NCBI RefSeq assembly: GCF_037975245.1
Contig: NC_092574.1
Coordinates: forward strand, 23,129,713 to 23,193,712
Length of the DNA: 64,000 nt
Direction: 5' to 3'
Source: Apostichopus japonicus
Taxonomy: Eukaryota > Echinodermata > Holothuroidea > Aspidochirotida > Stichopodidae
Below are positions 34,098 to 45,600 of the stretch, one piece after another. Below the pieces are notes generated by a model, which was not told the origin of the DNA, ran no database searches, and saw only the letters and a program-made list of their open reading frames with translations. Numbering within the stretch: the first letter of the stretch is position 1; every line of letters starts with the position of its first letter. The translations under genes were made by a program, and so were the position numbers.

Positions 34098-37000
34098 ATC
34101 TCCGGGGGCCATCAAACAAAGTGGCATGAAAAGGAGGGTCGTGGTGTGGTCATCGTCACTTCCGCTGAAGTCTGCTTCTAGTGGAACCAGATCTTTAACG
34201 CCTCGTTTGGTAATGAATCCTGACGGAAGTTTGACCTTGACAAATCGCACCTCACCATCAGCAGATGGGACATGATCTGTAACTCTCCCCATTTTCCAGG
34301 TAACTCTCGGGGTGCTTTCACGAATAAGGCAGATTTCACCTTTCTGTGGTAGGCGACAAATTTCACCACGGGTCAACCTGAAGTGAGTTTGGTGGGCTTC
34401 TCGTAGTTCCTGTAGGTATTGTGTTTGCCAGATCTTCCAGAAATGATCAAGCTTTTTCTCTCTCAATTTCCATTGACGTAGTAGAGTTGCCTTTCCTCGA
34501 GGATTGGGGTCATAATCTGGATCAGTAGGGTCCTCATTCGAAGGAGGCATACCCAGTTGACACATTGGAGCCATCAGACTTGCAGGTGTTAGGATAGACT
34601 GATCATTAATATCAGCTGACAATGGAAGAAGAGGTCTGGTATTAAGAGTTCCCTCAATTTGAGCAATGAGGGTTCTCAAATCTTCATCCTTAATGGTCAT
34701 CTTCCACAGAGTTTTCTTGATGGCTCTTTTCACCAGATCTACCAGTCTTTCATAGAAGCCGCCAACCCAGGGTGACCTTTCAGGAATATAGCGCCAATTA
34801 ATGCCTTTTTCAGAGTAAAAGGCAGTGAGACATTCTCTTATTTCCTCACTTGGCTTTTGTCCCCAGATAGCTTGCAGAATACTTGCTCCTTTCTTAAATT
34901 GAAGAGCATTGTCTGTCAGGATGGTGTGTGGAGTTCCTCTTCTCCCAATAAATCGTTCCACAGCTTGAACTGCTGACTCGGCTGAACAATCTCCGATTAA
35001 TTCCAGATGTACAGCTCTGGTAGTAAAACAAGTGAATATAGCAATCCACCGTTTTTGATGTTCAGTGTCTTTCTTTTCACGAATGAAGAGAGGACCCATA
35101 TAATCTAAACCAGTGTATTTGAAGGCTGGCGCTCTTTGAACTCTCTCTGCAGGCAACTGGGCCATCTTAGGTGGTCTAAATGTCCCACCTTGAACTCTTC
35201 TGCAGATGAGACATCTCTTTAGACACTTTTTTATCTCAGTAAGTCCATGAGGAATCCAATATCTCAATCTTACTTCTGCCAAGGTGGATCTTGCTCCAGC
35301 ATGGAAAACCCTGTCATGTGCCTTATTGATCACTAGAGTTGTGAATTTGTTGTCACGAGGAAGAAGGGTGGGATATTGACTTTCCTCTGTGAGGTTTGCA
35401 TTTGCAAGCCTCCCACCGCAACGAATTACATCCCCATCTAGAAACAGATCAAGTTGTTTGATCAATTGATTTCTTCCCCCTTTCTTGAGCAGGTTTATCT
35501 CTTCATTAAAACCTTGTTGTTGGACAACCTGGATCCATTGATTTCTGACGTATTGCAGTTCTTTAACTGTGACTGCTTTGGTATCAGGAATATCCCTTTT
35601 GAGGCATAGGTTGATGAAACGATGACAATATGCTGTAACTCTCATCAGCTTTCCGATGTTTCCGTATCGGCTGACATCAATGTCAAATGGGGTTGACACC
35701 TCTCCACATGTACTCATCAGATGGGCTTCTTGCCTTAGATAGGATTTTTCTTTTTCTTTGTTGCCCTTATTCAGTACCAATGGCAAGTTTGGCTCTTTTT
35801 GACCTGGTGACCATTTGGGCCAATAGATCTCCTCTCGGATGGTCCACTTAGGACCGGTCAACCAGTTTGACTCTTTCAGACTTTTTGCTGAAATGCCTCT
35901 TGTTGCCAGGTCGGCTGGATTCTCCTTTGTGTCCACATAGTTGAATGTAATGTCTCCTTTACCGACAATCTCTTGGGTCCTTCTTTGGACATATGCTGGA
36001 AGCTCCTTCTCAGAATTAATCCAATGTAGGGTGATTTGTGAATCACTCCACAAAAATTTTCTACTCACTGGGTAGTGCAGCTCTTTCTCTACAAATCTCA
36101 TAGCTCTAGATCCAATCAGTGCTGCAGTGAGCTCCAGCTGGGGAAGAGTCATTTTTCGTTTAATAGGAGCAACACGGGCTTTGGCAAATATCAGACTGCA
36201 CTTCACGGTAGATGCTACCTTCTGTCTAACATAGACACAGGCAGAATAAGCTTCAAGACTTGCATCAGTGAAGCAAATTAGTTGTACTGGGATCATCTCA
36301 CCACTTAGGATCCATCTTGGGATACTAAAGTTCTTCGCTCCTACAAGCTCCCTTTGAAGAGCCTTCCACTTGACCACATAGTCTTCTGGCAAGGGATCAT
36401 CCCAGTCGAATTTCTCTTTCCACATTTCTTGGTGGAGTATCTTTCCTCTGATAGTTATAGGACTTAGAAAACCCAGTGGATCAAATATCTTTGCCAATTG
36501 TTGAAGAGTAGATCTTTTTGTAATCTTCTCAAGATCATCTACAGTCAACTTAGTTTTGATTGCATCCACTTGGATGTCCCAAAGCATCCCAAGCACGCTG
36601 ACTTCCGTGCCCTTTGCCCTGTCTTTCTCTGGCAGCATTTGGTTGAATTCTTTGCTGTTGGAGAGCCATTCTCTCAGATTCATTGAAGCATTGTCAAACA
36701 GCTGTTTTGCTTCTTGGTATAGCTTCACAGCTTCCTGAACGCTGTTTGAGCCGATGATCACATTGTCGACGTACACGTTGTTCTTGATTTGATTGCTGAC
36801 ATCACCAGGATTTTTATCTAGATGGAAGTTGATCGTAGCCCCCAGCAAGTAGGGTGAAGCGACAATTCCAAAGGGAATTCTGGAGAAACGGTACACTTGT
36901 ATATTGCCATTGATGATAGGCTTTGTATGGTCTTTCAGCCACAGAAATCGTGTCGCATCTCTATCTTCCAATCTTAGTCCCACCTGAAGGAAAGCTTTCT

Positions 37001-39821
37001 CAATATCTGACACCATTGCAATCTTTGGTAGTCGGAAACGTATCAACAGACCTGCAAGGTCTTTGAGCAAACACGGACCAGCATGCATTATGTCGTTTAG
37101 ACACTTCTTTTCATTTTTTGTTTTTGCACTGGCATCGTACACCACTCTTAGTTTGGTAGTTGCCTTGTCTTCCCTATTTACTGCTAAATGGGGAATGTAG
37201 TGTACTCTAGGACCGTCTGGTTGTTTGGATGTCACTGCCTCAACTATACCAGCCTGTAGTTGATCTTCAATGATTTGATTGTATTTCTGGAACCTAGGAG
37301 TTGGTTCCCCAGATGGACACAGACTCTTTAGTGTGGATGAAAGTCGCCCTTTGGCAGTACTGAAATTGCTTGACAAAACGATCTTATCATCCTTCCAAGG
37401 GAAACCCACGGTATATCGACCATTTTCATACTGGACGGTATCTTTGAATCGTTGTAGGATTTCCTCATCTTTTGGTGCCTGACTGAGATCATCGGATTGG
37501 ATTCCAATAGTTTCTAGATCCCATAATTGCTGTATGGGGTCTTCCTTCTTACTCAGGCATAACATTTGATTTACTTTCAATGGTTGCTTGTTGATAAATG
37601 GATCAACTTCTCTTTTATCAGATTTTGGATCTGTCATCTTTTTAGCCTTTCCACAAAGGATATTTCCCAGTGGTGAGTGGTGGACTACTAGGCTATCTTG
37701 AATAGCTGTTATAGGCAAACCAGCACCCATAAGATCATACCAGTAATCGATCCCGATAATGATGTCAATTGGCATTGATTTGCTCGAGTTAGGTGGTATG
37801 TTGAGAGGATTCAAAGCCTGAATTTTCTTCCAGGTAGCTTTATCGAAATGAATTGCCTCTAATCCCATTGGTGGAGCCATTTTAGGGATACTGTAGGCCT
37901 CGATATCAAGCTTAAAACCTCTAGGCCCATTTAATTCTAATTCCACCATTCCTGCCACCACTGTTTCAGCCTGATCTGTGTTAAATCTTGAGGTTTCCAA
38001 TGTTACCTTCTTCTGTGATCTCAAATTCAATCTTTCAGCTGCCTCTGCACTAATACAGGTTACTTTTGCCCCTGTATCTAGAAAAACATGCATATGTTTT
38101 CTTTCTTTGGTCACTGGATTAGTGATTGGATATTTGAAAGCTGCCATGATAATCCCATGTTCTTGTCGACTAGCTGTTAAGTAGCCATCAATCTGCACCT
38201 TTTCAATTTCATTTTGTTTCTCTTCTTCTTCAAATTGGACATTAAGATGCATTGGCTGCTCAACTTCTTTCTTGAAGCATAATGCTGAATTATGATTCAC
38301 ATCTTTACAGTGAAAACATGGCTTCTTTCTTTTGCAATCTTTGAATAGATGGCCTTTATTTAAGCATTTGAAACAACGACCTTTCTTTTGGACCATCTCA
38401 CGCCGTTTTCTTATGTCGGTCACTTTCCGACATTCATCACTCCAGTGGTTGCCTTTACCACAAAACAAACATGGTCGTCTGTACACTTGGGAAGCATCTT
38501 GAGCAAAATTTGCAGTAGGCAGTTTGTTTGTTGGTTGTTGGATTGGATCACTAGATTCCTCTTTTGATTCTCTTTTTTTACTGGTATTTCCAGTTGTTAT
38601 GGCTAGCAAATGGAAATTCTTTAGGAAGTCCAAAAATTCTTGCATGGACTGTTCTTTTTTGTGTTTGTTTTGGAGGAATCTCATCTTATTCATTTCAATG
38701 GTCAAGGACCTTGGCAGTTTGTCTGTCAATTCTGGTACATAAGCATTGAGAGCTTCATCTGGTACACCCTGCCTCTTTAAGGCCACTGTGAGAGCATTGG
38801 TCTCATCAACAAACTTTTCTAGATTTCCCATATTCTCTCTCACTTGTTTCATGGAATGGAGGCTGTTCCAGAGGGCCCTTTTCTGGTGCATTTTATCACC
38901 ATACTGCTCCTTTAATATGGCAACTGCATCTACATACTTGTTTCCTTCTAGGCCCAGTCCTTTGATTTTATCGTAGGCAGGACCAGTCAAGAGTTGAAGG
39001 AGATAATCTAGCTTTTGTTTGTTACTCAACTGTGGTTGGCTGTCTACATTAATCTCAAAAGACTCCCAAAAATTAGGCCATTTGAGAATTTCGCCCGCAA
39101 ATGTTGGCAACTGGATTTTAGGGAGCTTGGTCATTATTGGTGACCGAACTGACTGTCCACCTATGGCTCCTTGTGGTGAGCTGGACGTTTGATTTTGGAG
39201 AGTGTCAAACAACCTTTCTTGGTCTAAAGTTCTTTGATCTTTAATTTCTTGAAGGAGCTGCATTGTTTGTGACTGATTTTGTTGATTGGCCTGTTGCTGC
39301 ATCTGTATAATTTGTTGCATGTGCTCCTGGGAGCGTTGTTGACTTTCAAATAATTGTTGCATCTGTTGTTGTGACTGTAGCAAAATCTGTAGTAAATGAC
39401 CTGTCATATCCCCTTGGGATTTCATGGAACTTTCAGAAGGGGTTGCCTTCGGGACTCTGTCCTCTGGGACCTCCGGTGTAGACATGGTATTTTGATATTT
39501 GGACTGGCTTCTTAGCCTTGATGCATCAGGCTGAGCAGTGGCACCATTTATTTCGTTTAGGACTTTAAGATTGCATCCATACTGGCTAAGTTGAATCACT
39601 GTGAATGTGCCATTTTGGACCAGCTGGGCCAGTAAATTGCCACCACCACAATCTTCACACACCCAAGAAAACTGCTCCAAATCATTTAAAGCATGATATA
39701 GCTTTTCTGTAATGATGTCACTTATTGGGTCATTTATGCAGACACAGCACCACCATTTCTTACAGTGATCACAATCAATGCCGTCTTCTGTCTCTCTCTC
39801 ACATTTATTACATGGCTGCAT
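34080..39821 (-). CDS. BEL/Pao Gag-Pol polyprotein, 1913 residues, intact
   Basis: Starts at the first ATG after the leader. The N-terminus is a PHD-like zinc finger (residues 4-58, CNKC..CDHC..WWCCVC..WVCEDC). A Gln-rich coiled coil follows (about 140-205), then a DUF1759-type gag domain (about 235-375, LPTFAGEILKWPNFWESF) and three zinc knuckles (about 449-514). The aspartic protease shows LDTGAKVTCIS near 580. RT includes MVSDIEKAFLQVGL and the catalytic box YVDN (about 1012) in place of YVDD. RNase H starts with FTDASLEAYSA (about 1180). Integrase has an HHCC zinc finger (about 1497-1540) and D1573, D1637, E1691. A DUF5641-like tail follows (about 1770-1880). No stop or frameshift interrupts it. 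The last six codons lie in the 3' LTR. Confidence 0.96.
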   Translation of the reverse strand: MQPCNKCERETEDGIDCDHCKKWWCCVCINDPISDIITEKLYHALNDLEQFSWVCEDCGGGNLLAQLVQNGTFTVIQLSQYGCNLKVLNEINGATAQPDASRLRSQSKYQNTMSTPEVPEDRVPKATPSESSMKSQGDMTGHLLQILLQSQQQMQQLFESQQRSQEHMQQIIQMQQQANQQNQSQTMQLLQEIKDQRTLDQERLFDTLQNQTSSSPQGAIGGQSVRSPIMTKLPKIQLPTFAGEILKWPNFWESFEINVDSQPQLSNKQKLDYLLQLLTGPAYDKIKGLGLEGNKYVDAVAILKEQYGDKMHQKRALWNSLHSMKQVRENMGNLEKFVDETNALTVALKRQGVPDEALNAYVPELTDKLPRSLTIEMNKMRFLQNKHKKEQSMQEFLDFLKNFHLLAITTGNTSKKRESKEESSDPIQQPTNKLPTANFAQDASQVYRRPCLFCGKGNHWSDECRKVTDIRKRREMVQKKGRCFKCLNKGHLFKDCKRKKPCFHCKDVNHNSALCFKKEVEQPMHLNVQFEEEEKQNEIEKVQIDGYLTASRQEHGIIMAAFKYPITNPVTKERKHMHVFLDTGAKVTCISAEAAERLNLRSQKKVTLETSRFNTDQAETVVAGMVELELNGPRGFKLDIEAYSIPKMAPPMGLEAIHFDKATWKKIQALNPLNIPPNSSKSMPIDIIIGIDYWYDLMGAGLPITAIQDSLVVHHSPLGNILCGKAKKMTDPKSDKREVDPFINKQPLKVNQMLCLSKKEDPIQQLWDLETIGIQSDDLSQAPKDEEILQRFKDTVQYENGRYTVGFPWKDDKIVLSSNFSTAKGRLSSTLKSLCPSGEPTPRFQKYNQIIEDQLQAGIVEAVTSKQPDGPRVHYIPHLAVNREDKATTKLRVVYDASAKTKNEKKCLNDIMHAGPCLLKDLAGLLIRFRLPKIAMVSDIEKAFLQVGLRLEDRDATRFLWLKDHTKPIINGNIQVYRFSRIPFGIVASPYLLGATINFHLDKNPGDVSNQIKNNVYVDNVIIGSNSVQEAVKLYQEAKQLFDNASMNLREWLSNSKEFNQMLPEKDRAKGTEVSVLGMLWDIQVDAIKTKLTVDDLEKITKRSTLQQLAKIFDPLGFLSPITIRGKILHQEMWKEKFDWDDPLPEDYVVKWKALQRELVGAKNFSIPRWILSGEMIPVQLICFTDASLEAYSACVYVRQKVASTVKCSLIFAKARVAPIKRKMTLPQLELTAALIGSRAMRFVEKELHYPVSRKFLWSDSQITLHWINSEKELPAYVQRRTQEIVGKGDITFNYVDTKENPADLATRGISAKSLKESNWLTGPKWTIREEIYWPKWSPGQKEPNLPLVLNKGNKEKEKSYLRQEAHLMSTCGEVSTPFDIDVSRYGNIGKLMRVTAYCHRFINLCLKRDIPDTKAVTVKELQYVRNQWIQVVQQQGFNEEINLLKKGGRNQLIKQLDLFLDGDVIRCGGRLANANLTEESQYPTLLPRDNKFTTLVINKAHDRVFHAGARSTLAEVRLRYWIPHGLTEIKKCLKRCLICRRVQGGTFRPPKMAQLPAERVQRAPAFKYTGLDYMGPLFIREKKDTEHQKRWIAIFTCFTTRAVHLELIGDCSAESAVQAVERFIGRRGTPHTILTDNALQFKKGASILQAIWGQKPSEEIRECLTAFYSEKGINWRYIPERSPWVGGFYERLVDLVKRAIKKTLWKMTIKDEDLRTLIAQIEGTLNTRPLLPLSADINDQSILTPASLMAPMCQLGMPPSNEDPTDPDYDPNPRGKATLLRQWKLREKKLDHFWKIWQTQYLQELREAHQTHFRLTRGEICRLPQKGEICLIRESTPRVTWKMGRVTDHVPSADGEVRFVKVKLPSGFITKRGVKDLVPLEADFSGSDDDHTTTLLFMPLCLMAPGDCREQT

Positions 39822-39988
39822 TTTTATAGGAAATTTCTTTTCCTTATTTGATAGGCCTATATTGGGCTAAGAATTCCTAGCATGGATTTCTATAGTATAG
39901 CCTATCTCTCTTTATTCTCTCTCTCTCTCTCTCTCTCTTCTCTTCTTACCTTCGGAAACTGTTCTTGATCAGACTTTTACAAACCTCG
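39822..39988 (-). other. BEL 5' leader
   Basis: About 165 bp between the primer site and the Gag-Pol ATG. It includes a CT/GA microsatellite (39908-39940, pure CT on the plus strand). A packaging signal is presumably here, but nothing specific can be seen. Confidence 0.7.
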
Positions 39989-39999
39989 CTCTGCTACCA
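39989..39999 (-). other. BEL primer-binding site, initiator tRNA-Met type
   Basis: On the minus strand TGGTAGCAGAG begins three bases after the 5' LTR. These eleven bases are complementary to the 3' end of eukaryotic initiator tRNA-Met (..CTCTGCTACCA), after which complementarity breaks. This is the expected place and spacing for minus-strand DNA priming. The tRNA end is from general knowledge, not from a search. Confidence 0.8.
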
Positions 40000-40002
40000 A
40001 TT

Positions 40003-40601
40003 TGTCGAGTAGAGGATCGATGTTAGTTTAGTCCCGACAAAGCTGCAAAGTTTCATGTGGAAGCGTGGAATTCCAAAGATAAGAATAGAGAATATTTATA
40101 ATGTTCTGTGACTTTTATTCCTTCACTACTCCAGTCCCAAACTCCTTCACCCAATCTCTCAGGTCTCTATCAGTTTGCAGTCACTTCACTCAGCCACACC
40201 CTTCATTTTCCCAACAGCCAGCACAACAACACAAGGCCAATCTTCCAAGTCAAAGTCAAAGTGAACAGTGAACTCTCTTCCTCTCACACAATATCATAAG
40301 TAGTCTGTACATATAGCATACTGTAGAAACACACACACATCTCTAACCCCTCTTGACCCCCATCTCCCCTTATCTCTCCTTCATCCTGCCTGACCTACAT
40401 AAGCACCAACTTTCGGACTTTCACTGGCTCACGCCCAAGAATTCCATCTCCATAGCAATAATATTTACAAAGTATAGTTAAAGAGATTTATTATAGAAAT
40501 AGAAAGTTGCGATATATAGATTGTTCATGGTTATAGAAATAGATAGTTGATATGTAGATTGTTCATGGTTATAGATATAGTCTTTAAGTTTGTTCTCGAC
40601 A
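40003..40601 (-). repeat. BEL 5' LTR (right)
   Basis: 599 bp, TGTCGAG..CTCGACA. By eye it is identical to the left LTR except for a 13-bp deletion in the CAAAGTCAA run. In element orientation this LTR drives transcription toward lower coordinates. I do not see a decisive TATA box. The internal duplication containing TAGATTGTTCATGGTTATAG is present here as well. Confidence 0.95.
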
Positions 40602-40606
40602 ATTTC
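40602..40606. other. BEL target-site duplication, right copy
   Basis: ATTTC, matching 33481-33485. Confidence 0.88.
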
Positions 40607-40883
40607 TAGGGGTGTTTAAGTTAGATATATATAACAAGAAAACAGCAGGTAAACAGTGTTACTGCTTTTACAAGTCTGATGATGTGAGAACCAGCATGGA
40701 AAGGGGGATTTATTTATATGACATGGACCTATTAACACATCATAATGATAATCCATTCAATAACCAAAAACAAAGATCAGAAATAGAGAGGACATGACAT
40801 ACAGAAAGAAGGACATGCAAGAAATGTTAACTTCATGAGTTAAATCAGAACCTCTCGCAAAACAAAAGTGATCAAACTCGGCC

Positions 40884-41331
40884 ACATTTTCCCAACCTTT
40901 TCACAATCTTCATTGGAGTCATACTATGAACTTTTCAACTGTTATTTACTGTAAAAAAAATGAAATCATGGATGCTTAAAATAAGTTTGTGTTTAATTTC
41001 TTTTTCTTTTATGACCCTTCTTAAAACCAATACAAATAAACAGAAAAGAACAACTAAATAAACAGAAAAGAAATAACAGAAAAGAATAACTCAACTTATT
41101 AATTTTCCTCTTAAAGATCTTCCCAACCTTAAACATTTTCCCAACCTTTTCTATCTCCATTGGAGTCATACTATGAACTTTTCAACTGTAACTACTGTAA
41201 AAAAGATGAAACCACAGATGCTTAAAATAAGTTTGTGTTTAATTTCTTTTTCTCTTATGACTCTTTTTTTTAAAACCAATACAAATAAACAGAAAAGAAT
41301 AACTTAACTGATTAATTTTCCTCTTAAAGAT
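40884..41331 (+). repeat. Tandem duplication, two units 248 bp apart
   Basis: 40884-41118 and 41132-41331 share long near-identical stretches: ACATTTTCCCAACCTTTT, CATTGGAGTCATACTATGAA, CTTAAAATAAGTTTGTGTTT and AATTTTCCTCTTAAAGAT. The first unit also has an internal expansion of an AAATAAACAGAAAAGAA motif that is shorter in the second. There is no coding content. The close similarity suggests a fairly recent local duplication. Confidence 0.88.
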
Positions 41332-42650
41332 AAGAACAGGATGGGAGGGGGACGTTGATATGGATGAGACAGAAGGTGAAGGATGTATTAAGTGCTGCTA
41401 TACGGATAGCTGATGGAACAATGGCAATTACTGATAATTATAACTAACAGGAAGGTTAATCCCAGAACCTGACATCTGATTCATGATGTTTCATAGTTCA
41501 AGGATAGAATATATCTCTTTGTTCAATCTTCACTTATTTAATTTGTCGCCTAATTAAAATTTCACCCATCTGTGTCATCTGACTTGGACAGGCACAGAAC
41601 ATAAGAATGAAAATTGATCCCACTAACCACTTTATAAATATAATTGGTACGAAGATAGTTATGTATGGCGTATGGCAATAATTTTATATTAGAAAAGGGG
41701 GCTTTTTCATAAGATTTCATTATTATTATTATTATATAATTTATATAGTACATTTATATCATTATTTTTGCCCATGATGGTTCTTAAACAATATTACTAA
41801 ACTTGTTTGGAAATTTGCAGTGACTTCACATAATCCATTATCTGCCCAAGTTCACTCTAAACACAAAGATAGTTAATGGGGGGGGGGGGGGAGGGAGGAA
41901 TAAAATTGTTTTTAACCGTTATTTTACAATTTAGCCCAGAAGATTAAGAGTTGCCAACAAACAGTATATGCTAGAAAGATACATCATGGTCATTTACGTC
42001 AAAAGTTCCAAAAGTGTTTTGGTTAAAAGGGGACTGAGTAAAAAAAAGAATAGTTTCATAAAACTGAGAAACTTGACCCTTCCACAGTTTTTAATCCTTG
42101 GCAAGAAATAAGGAATGTTTGGATCAACAAGGAACCTGCTTTTGAGAAGATCTACACACACTTTAAACTCAAAAATATGTTCGAACACATGATCAGAGTA
42201 AAAAATACTGACAACCTTTTCTATCTTGTAACCCCAAAAACTTGTCAGATTCAGATATTTACTTTTCACTTCAACTTAACTTGTTTTCATACAACATGTA
42301 TATTACAATCTACATTAGCTTACCCAAATTGGTAATATCATTTTAGCACTGCACCCCCACCCCCACCACCCCCCCCCCCCACTGACCCACCTACAGGTCA
42401 ATACCAACACTCTTTTCCTTCCAAATCTACCATTCTGAAGACCTACGCCCGCTAGCTTTGTCTTATTTAACATCGTTTCATATCTCGGCTACTATCGTTC
42501 CATGTTGTGAATTCTTTGGATTCAGCGGATTTGAATTCCCTTGTTTATGTTTTCTTCTGAATATTATTGCATTTTTGCATGTCACCCTTTTTATTGTCTG
42601 CTGTAAAGCTTTTGTCTCTTTTCATGCTGAGGTGTTGTACAGGTATAAGT
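41332..42650. other. Non-coding, homopolymer runs
   Basis: AT-rich sequence with an (ATT)n patch near 41720-41735, a G run of about 12 at 41879-41891 and a C-rich patch at 42352-42380. No gene is supported. Confidence 0.45.
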
Positions 42651-42696
42651 TGAGGGAGGGAGGGAGGGAGGGAGGGAGGGAGGGAGGGAAGGAGGG
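42651..42696 (+). repeat. (GAGG)n microsatellite
   Basis: About eleven GGGA/GAGG units, almost perfect. Confidence 0.95.
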
Positions 42697-45600
42697 TCAC
42701 ATAACAACTCCATGATGTCATCCTTGTCTTACAAGAGTCTGAGTTCAAACTTGCACCAACTAATTGCATTTTGACTTCAGAAGATGGCACTATACAAATC
42801 TAAAACTACTACTAACCTTTTGCGAGATGTTTACATCTTTAAAATTTCTACAAGTATATTACTGACAAAAGTCAATAAACGCTGAATCAAATCCAAAAAA
42901 AAGTTTGTTTTTAAAATGTCTTCCTCCTCAATCACAGGAACTGTACTCTCTTGTACAGTATGCCGAATCCTACCATGGGATTTTATTCGGGCTTTCATGC
43001 AAAATCTAGCGTACGATACCAAAATAACTCATATCCTGTTCAGTGACGGAGTTGCCCAAAGAGTCACAAGAGATTTCTGATGACGTGTAAGTTCAACAAA
43101 AGACCAATTTCATTTCATTCTACTTAGATCCTGGTGTAAATAATTCCCTTTTCTTTGGGTTTTTTTTGTTTGTTAGGAAATAAGACAGCACTGTGAGATG
43201 CACATGTCAAAACAACAACAAGTTATAATTAACTTGATTCTCTACATTTTAAAGACTTACACTATTTTGCTTCTTTTCGTCTTTTCATACGTTTTCCATA
43301 CTATTCTACACTTTTCAAATTTCTCTTCTGACTATCACATAAACCTCAGAATCACGGCGAGGATTTTCAGAGAGAGACAGACATTTCCGTCTAATGGCGT
43401 CTCATTAAATGACTATGCAAACTTTGCACATTCCTTAATGTTCTTCAACTGTAACTAAGATTTGAGATATGACAGGATAACAAGGATGTCATTTGCATGA
43501 ATAATTATGAGGCTACAACAATAAACACTGGCTAGAAGAACCAAAGGATAATGTTACTATGGCAATCCTTGTCGTAACTGATAGTGGAAAAACATAATTC
43601 AAAAAGGCAATGACAATACTAAGTTCCTCCAGGGTACTTGGCCATTAGAATGCAGACCCAGAAAAAGATGCACAAAGCAGCTGAGTCAATCCATTTAGAT
43701 GTTGGAATAGAATAAATACAGACAGTGAAATGGTTAGAGCATCATAACTGGATGAAATGAAAGTCGTTTACTATATGTCATCAATAAAATGATTTAATCC
43801 TAATGCATTAAATCCTACTCAAAATTAGTTCATTTTCTACGTATATTCCTTGTGTATATTAAAAAGGTTTTCCTCTAGCCACAGAAGTGGCAATCAACTG
43901 GTAAAAAAATCCTTATACTATTGATGATGACAATAAAAAAACCTTAGCCTTGAGTCTGCCAAAAGTAGGCTAAGCTAAGCCTATGTTCATCTACTGTGAG
44001 AGCACTGTAAACAGAATGTTAGGCTATACAATTAAATATATGCTGACCTATCAAACAGAAACTGACAAAAGACCTCTCTGAAGGTTTTAACATCTGTTGT
44101 GTCACTAATACAACAACCTAACAATACCTTTTAGTGCTTGAATATTTGTTTGATGGGGATCTAATATTTACTGTAACTCTATTATGTATGAGGGTACTGG
44201 CTGAACACAAGTTTCATTTGCTTTGAAATCAATCAGTGGGAACAATCTCATGTTACTGACCAAGGAAGGCAAAATGAGCTGTAATGAAATGCAGTCATGC
44301 AGACAGAAAGTGCTTATTATCATTTCTAACTGACCGAACGAGGTTGTATTGAAATCTACTCTTGTAGTGGTCATACTACATATACAACCATGCGAACATC
44401 CAAAAAAGTGAAAATTCCCTAAATAAATAGAAAAATTAATAAATAAATAAATAAAAAAAAGCAACAAAACGTTTTAACAATAAATCAATTTTTAAGTTGT
44501 AAAATAAGACAGCAGATACCAAGGTAATGACATAATATCATTCATGTCAAAGGTCATCACAGCTTCAGGACCTACTTAGACAATTTAAGTTCATCCAAGA
44601 ACATTACCTAAGGGAGGTAACCTGGCCTATTTACCAAGAAATTTCCGATCTCTTTTATGTACATATTAAAATCATTAAATGAGGCTTCAAAAAGTCTGAC
44701 TGATCTAATGGAAAGGACATAACCTTTATTTGTATGATCATTCCTGTTAAGAGAATAGAACCCGTAGGGCATAGCAAATTTATTGTCAAGAATAGACATT
44801 ACATGGGTCTGACCTAATCTGTTCAAATGAGCTAATCTGTTCTCATACGCATTTCGACGTTCTAACATGGTACTAAATACCAATTAAATTTGATATATTG
44901 CAATTCGTTTGATAACGACTTGTACAGGACACATTTCAATACAATATCATCAAACAGAATTAGTACAGGAGTTATATGACAATGGATGAACAAAGCATCG
45001 ACATGTCTAACTGGCAAACATGACGACATATCTTCAAATTTGCCGTAAATCTTAAATATTCAACATGTTTTAATGGTGACTTACTCGAAAGGGAAAAAAG
45101 TAGCATACACTCATGTTTTCTCTTTCCCACTTTTGTCATTTAGTTTTTGCTTCTCTTTTCAATCTAACAGGTACAAAACAATATTCTATATGAAGTCATG
45201 AAAATCAATAAACAAAAATTCAATAAAAATGAGTTTTTCTCAAGATATCAGCCAGACAGTAAACTATTGTTGTAAACACAATCAAACTGATCACACCCAC
45301 TTGCTTTACAACCTATTAAGCTACTTTAACTTAATTCCAAGAAATCCCCATTTCCCACGATCCTCCCCCTTCCCCCTTCCCCCCCCTTCCCCTTTCCATC
45401 CTTACCTCCCCTTATTACAATCTTTTCGTTTGCTATGGCAAATGCATACGCTCCTTTTATTTATCTGAATGAGACTATAAACTGATCATAATCTTCATTG
45501 GGTATAGCATTTCATGCCAAAACAGTTCTATATGTTACATCTATCATTCATTCCCTATGAAATAAGATCAGAAACTGAAACACAATATTAGGAGTACCAT

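Larger units (their letters stand above)
33486..40601 (-). mobile_element. Complete BEL/Pao LTR retrotransposon
   Basis: The 7116-bp element on the minus strand (5' end at 40601) is bounded by LTRs of 612 and 599 bp and by the 5-bp target duplication ATTTC. A primer-binding site complementary to initiator tRNA-Met adjoins the 5' LTR. The element holds one uninterrupted 1913-codon Gag-Pol frame in the order gag, protease, RT, RNase H, integrase. This order, with integrase last and a DUF1759-type gag, assigns it to BEL/Pao. The LTRs look identical except for one 13-bp indel, so the insertion is young. No envelope-like frame is present. Confidence 0.96.

Noticed and set aside
44608-44883. 91-codon minus-strand frame (starts at TTG) with protein-like composition
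   Set aside because: No ATG near the start, no splice signals flanking it and no known family; length is within chance.
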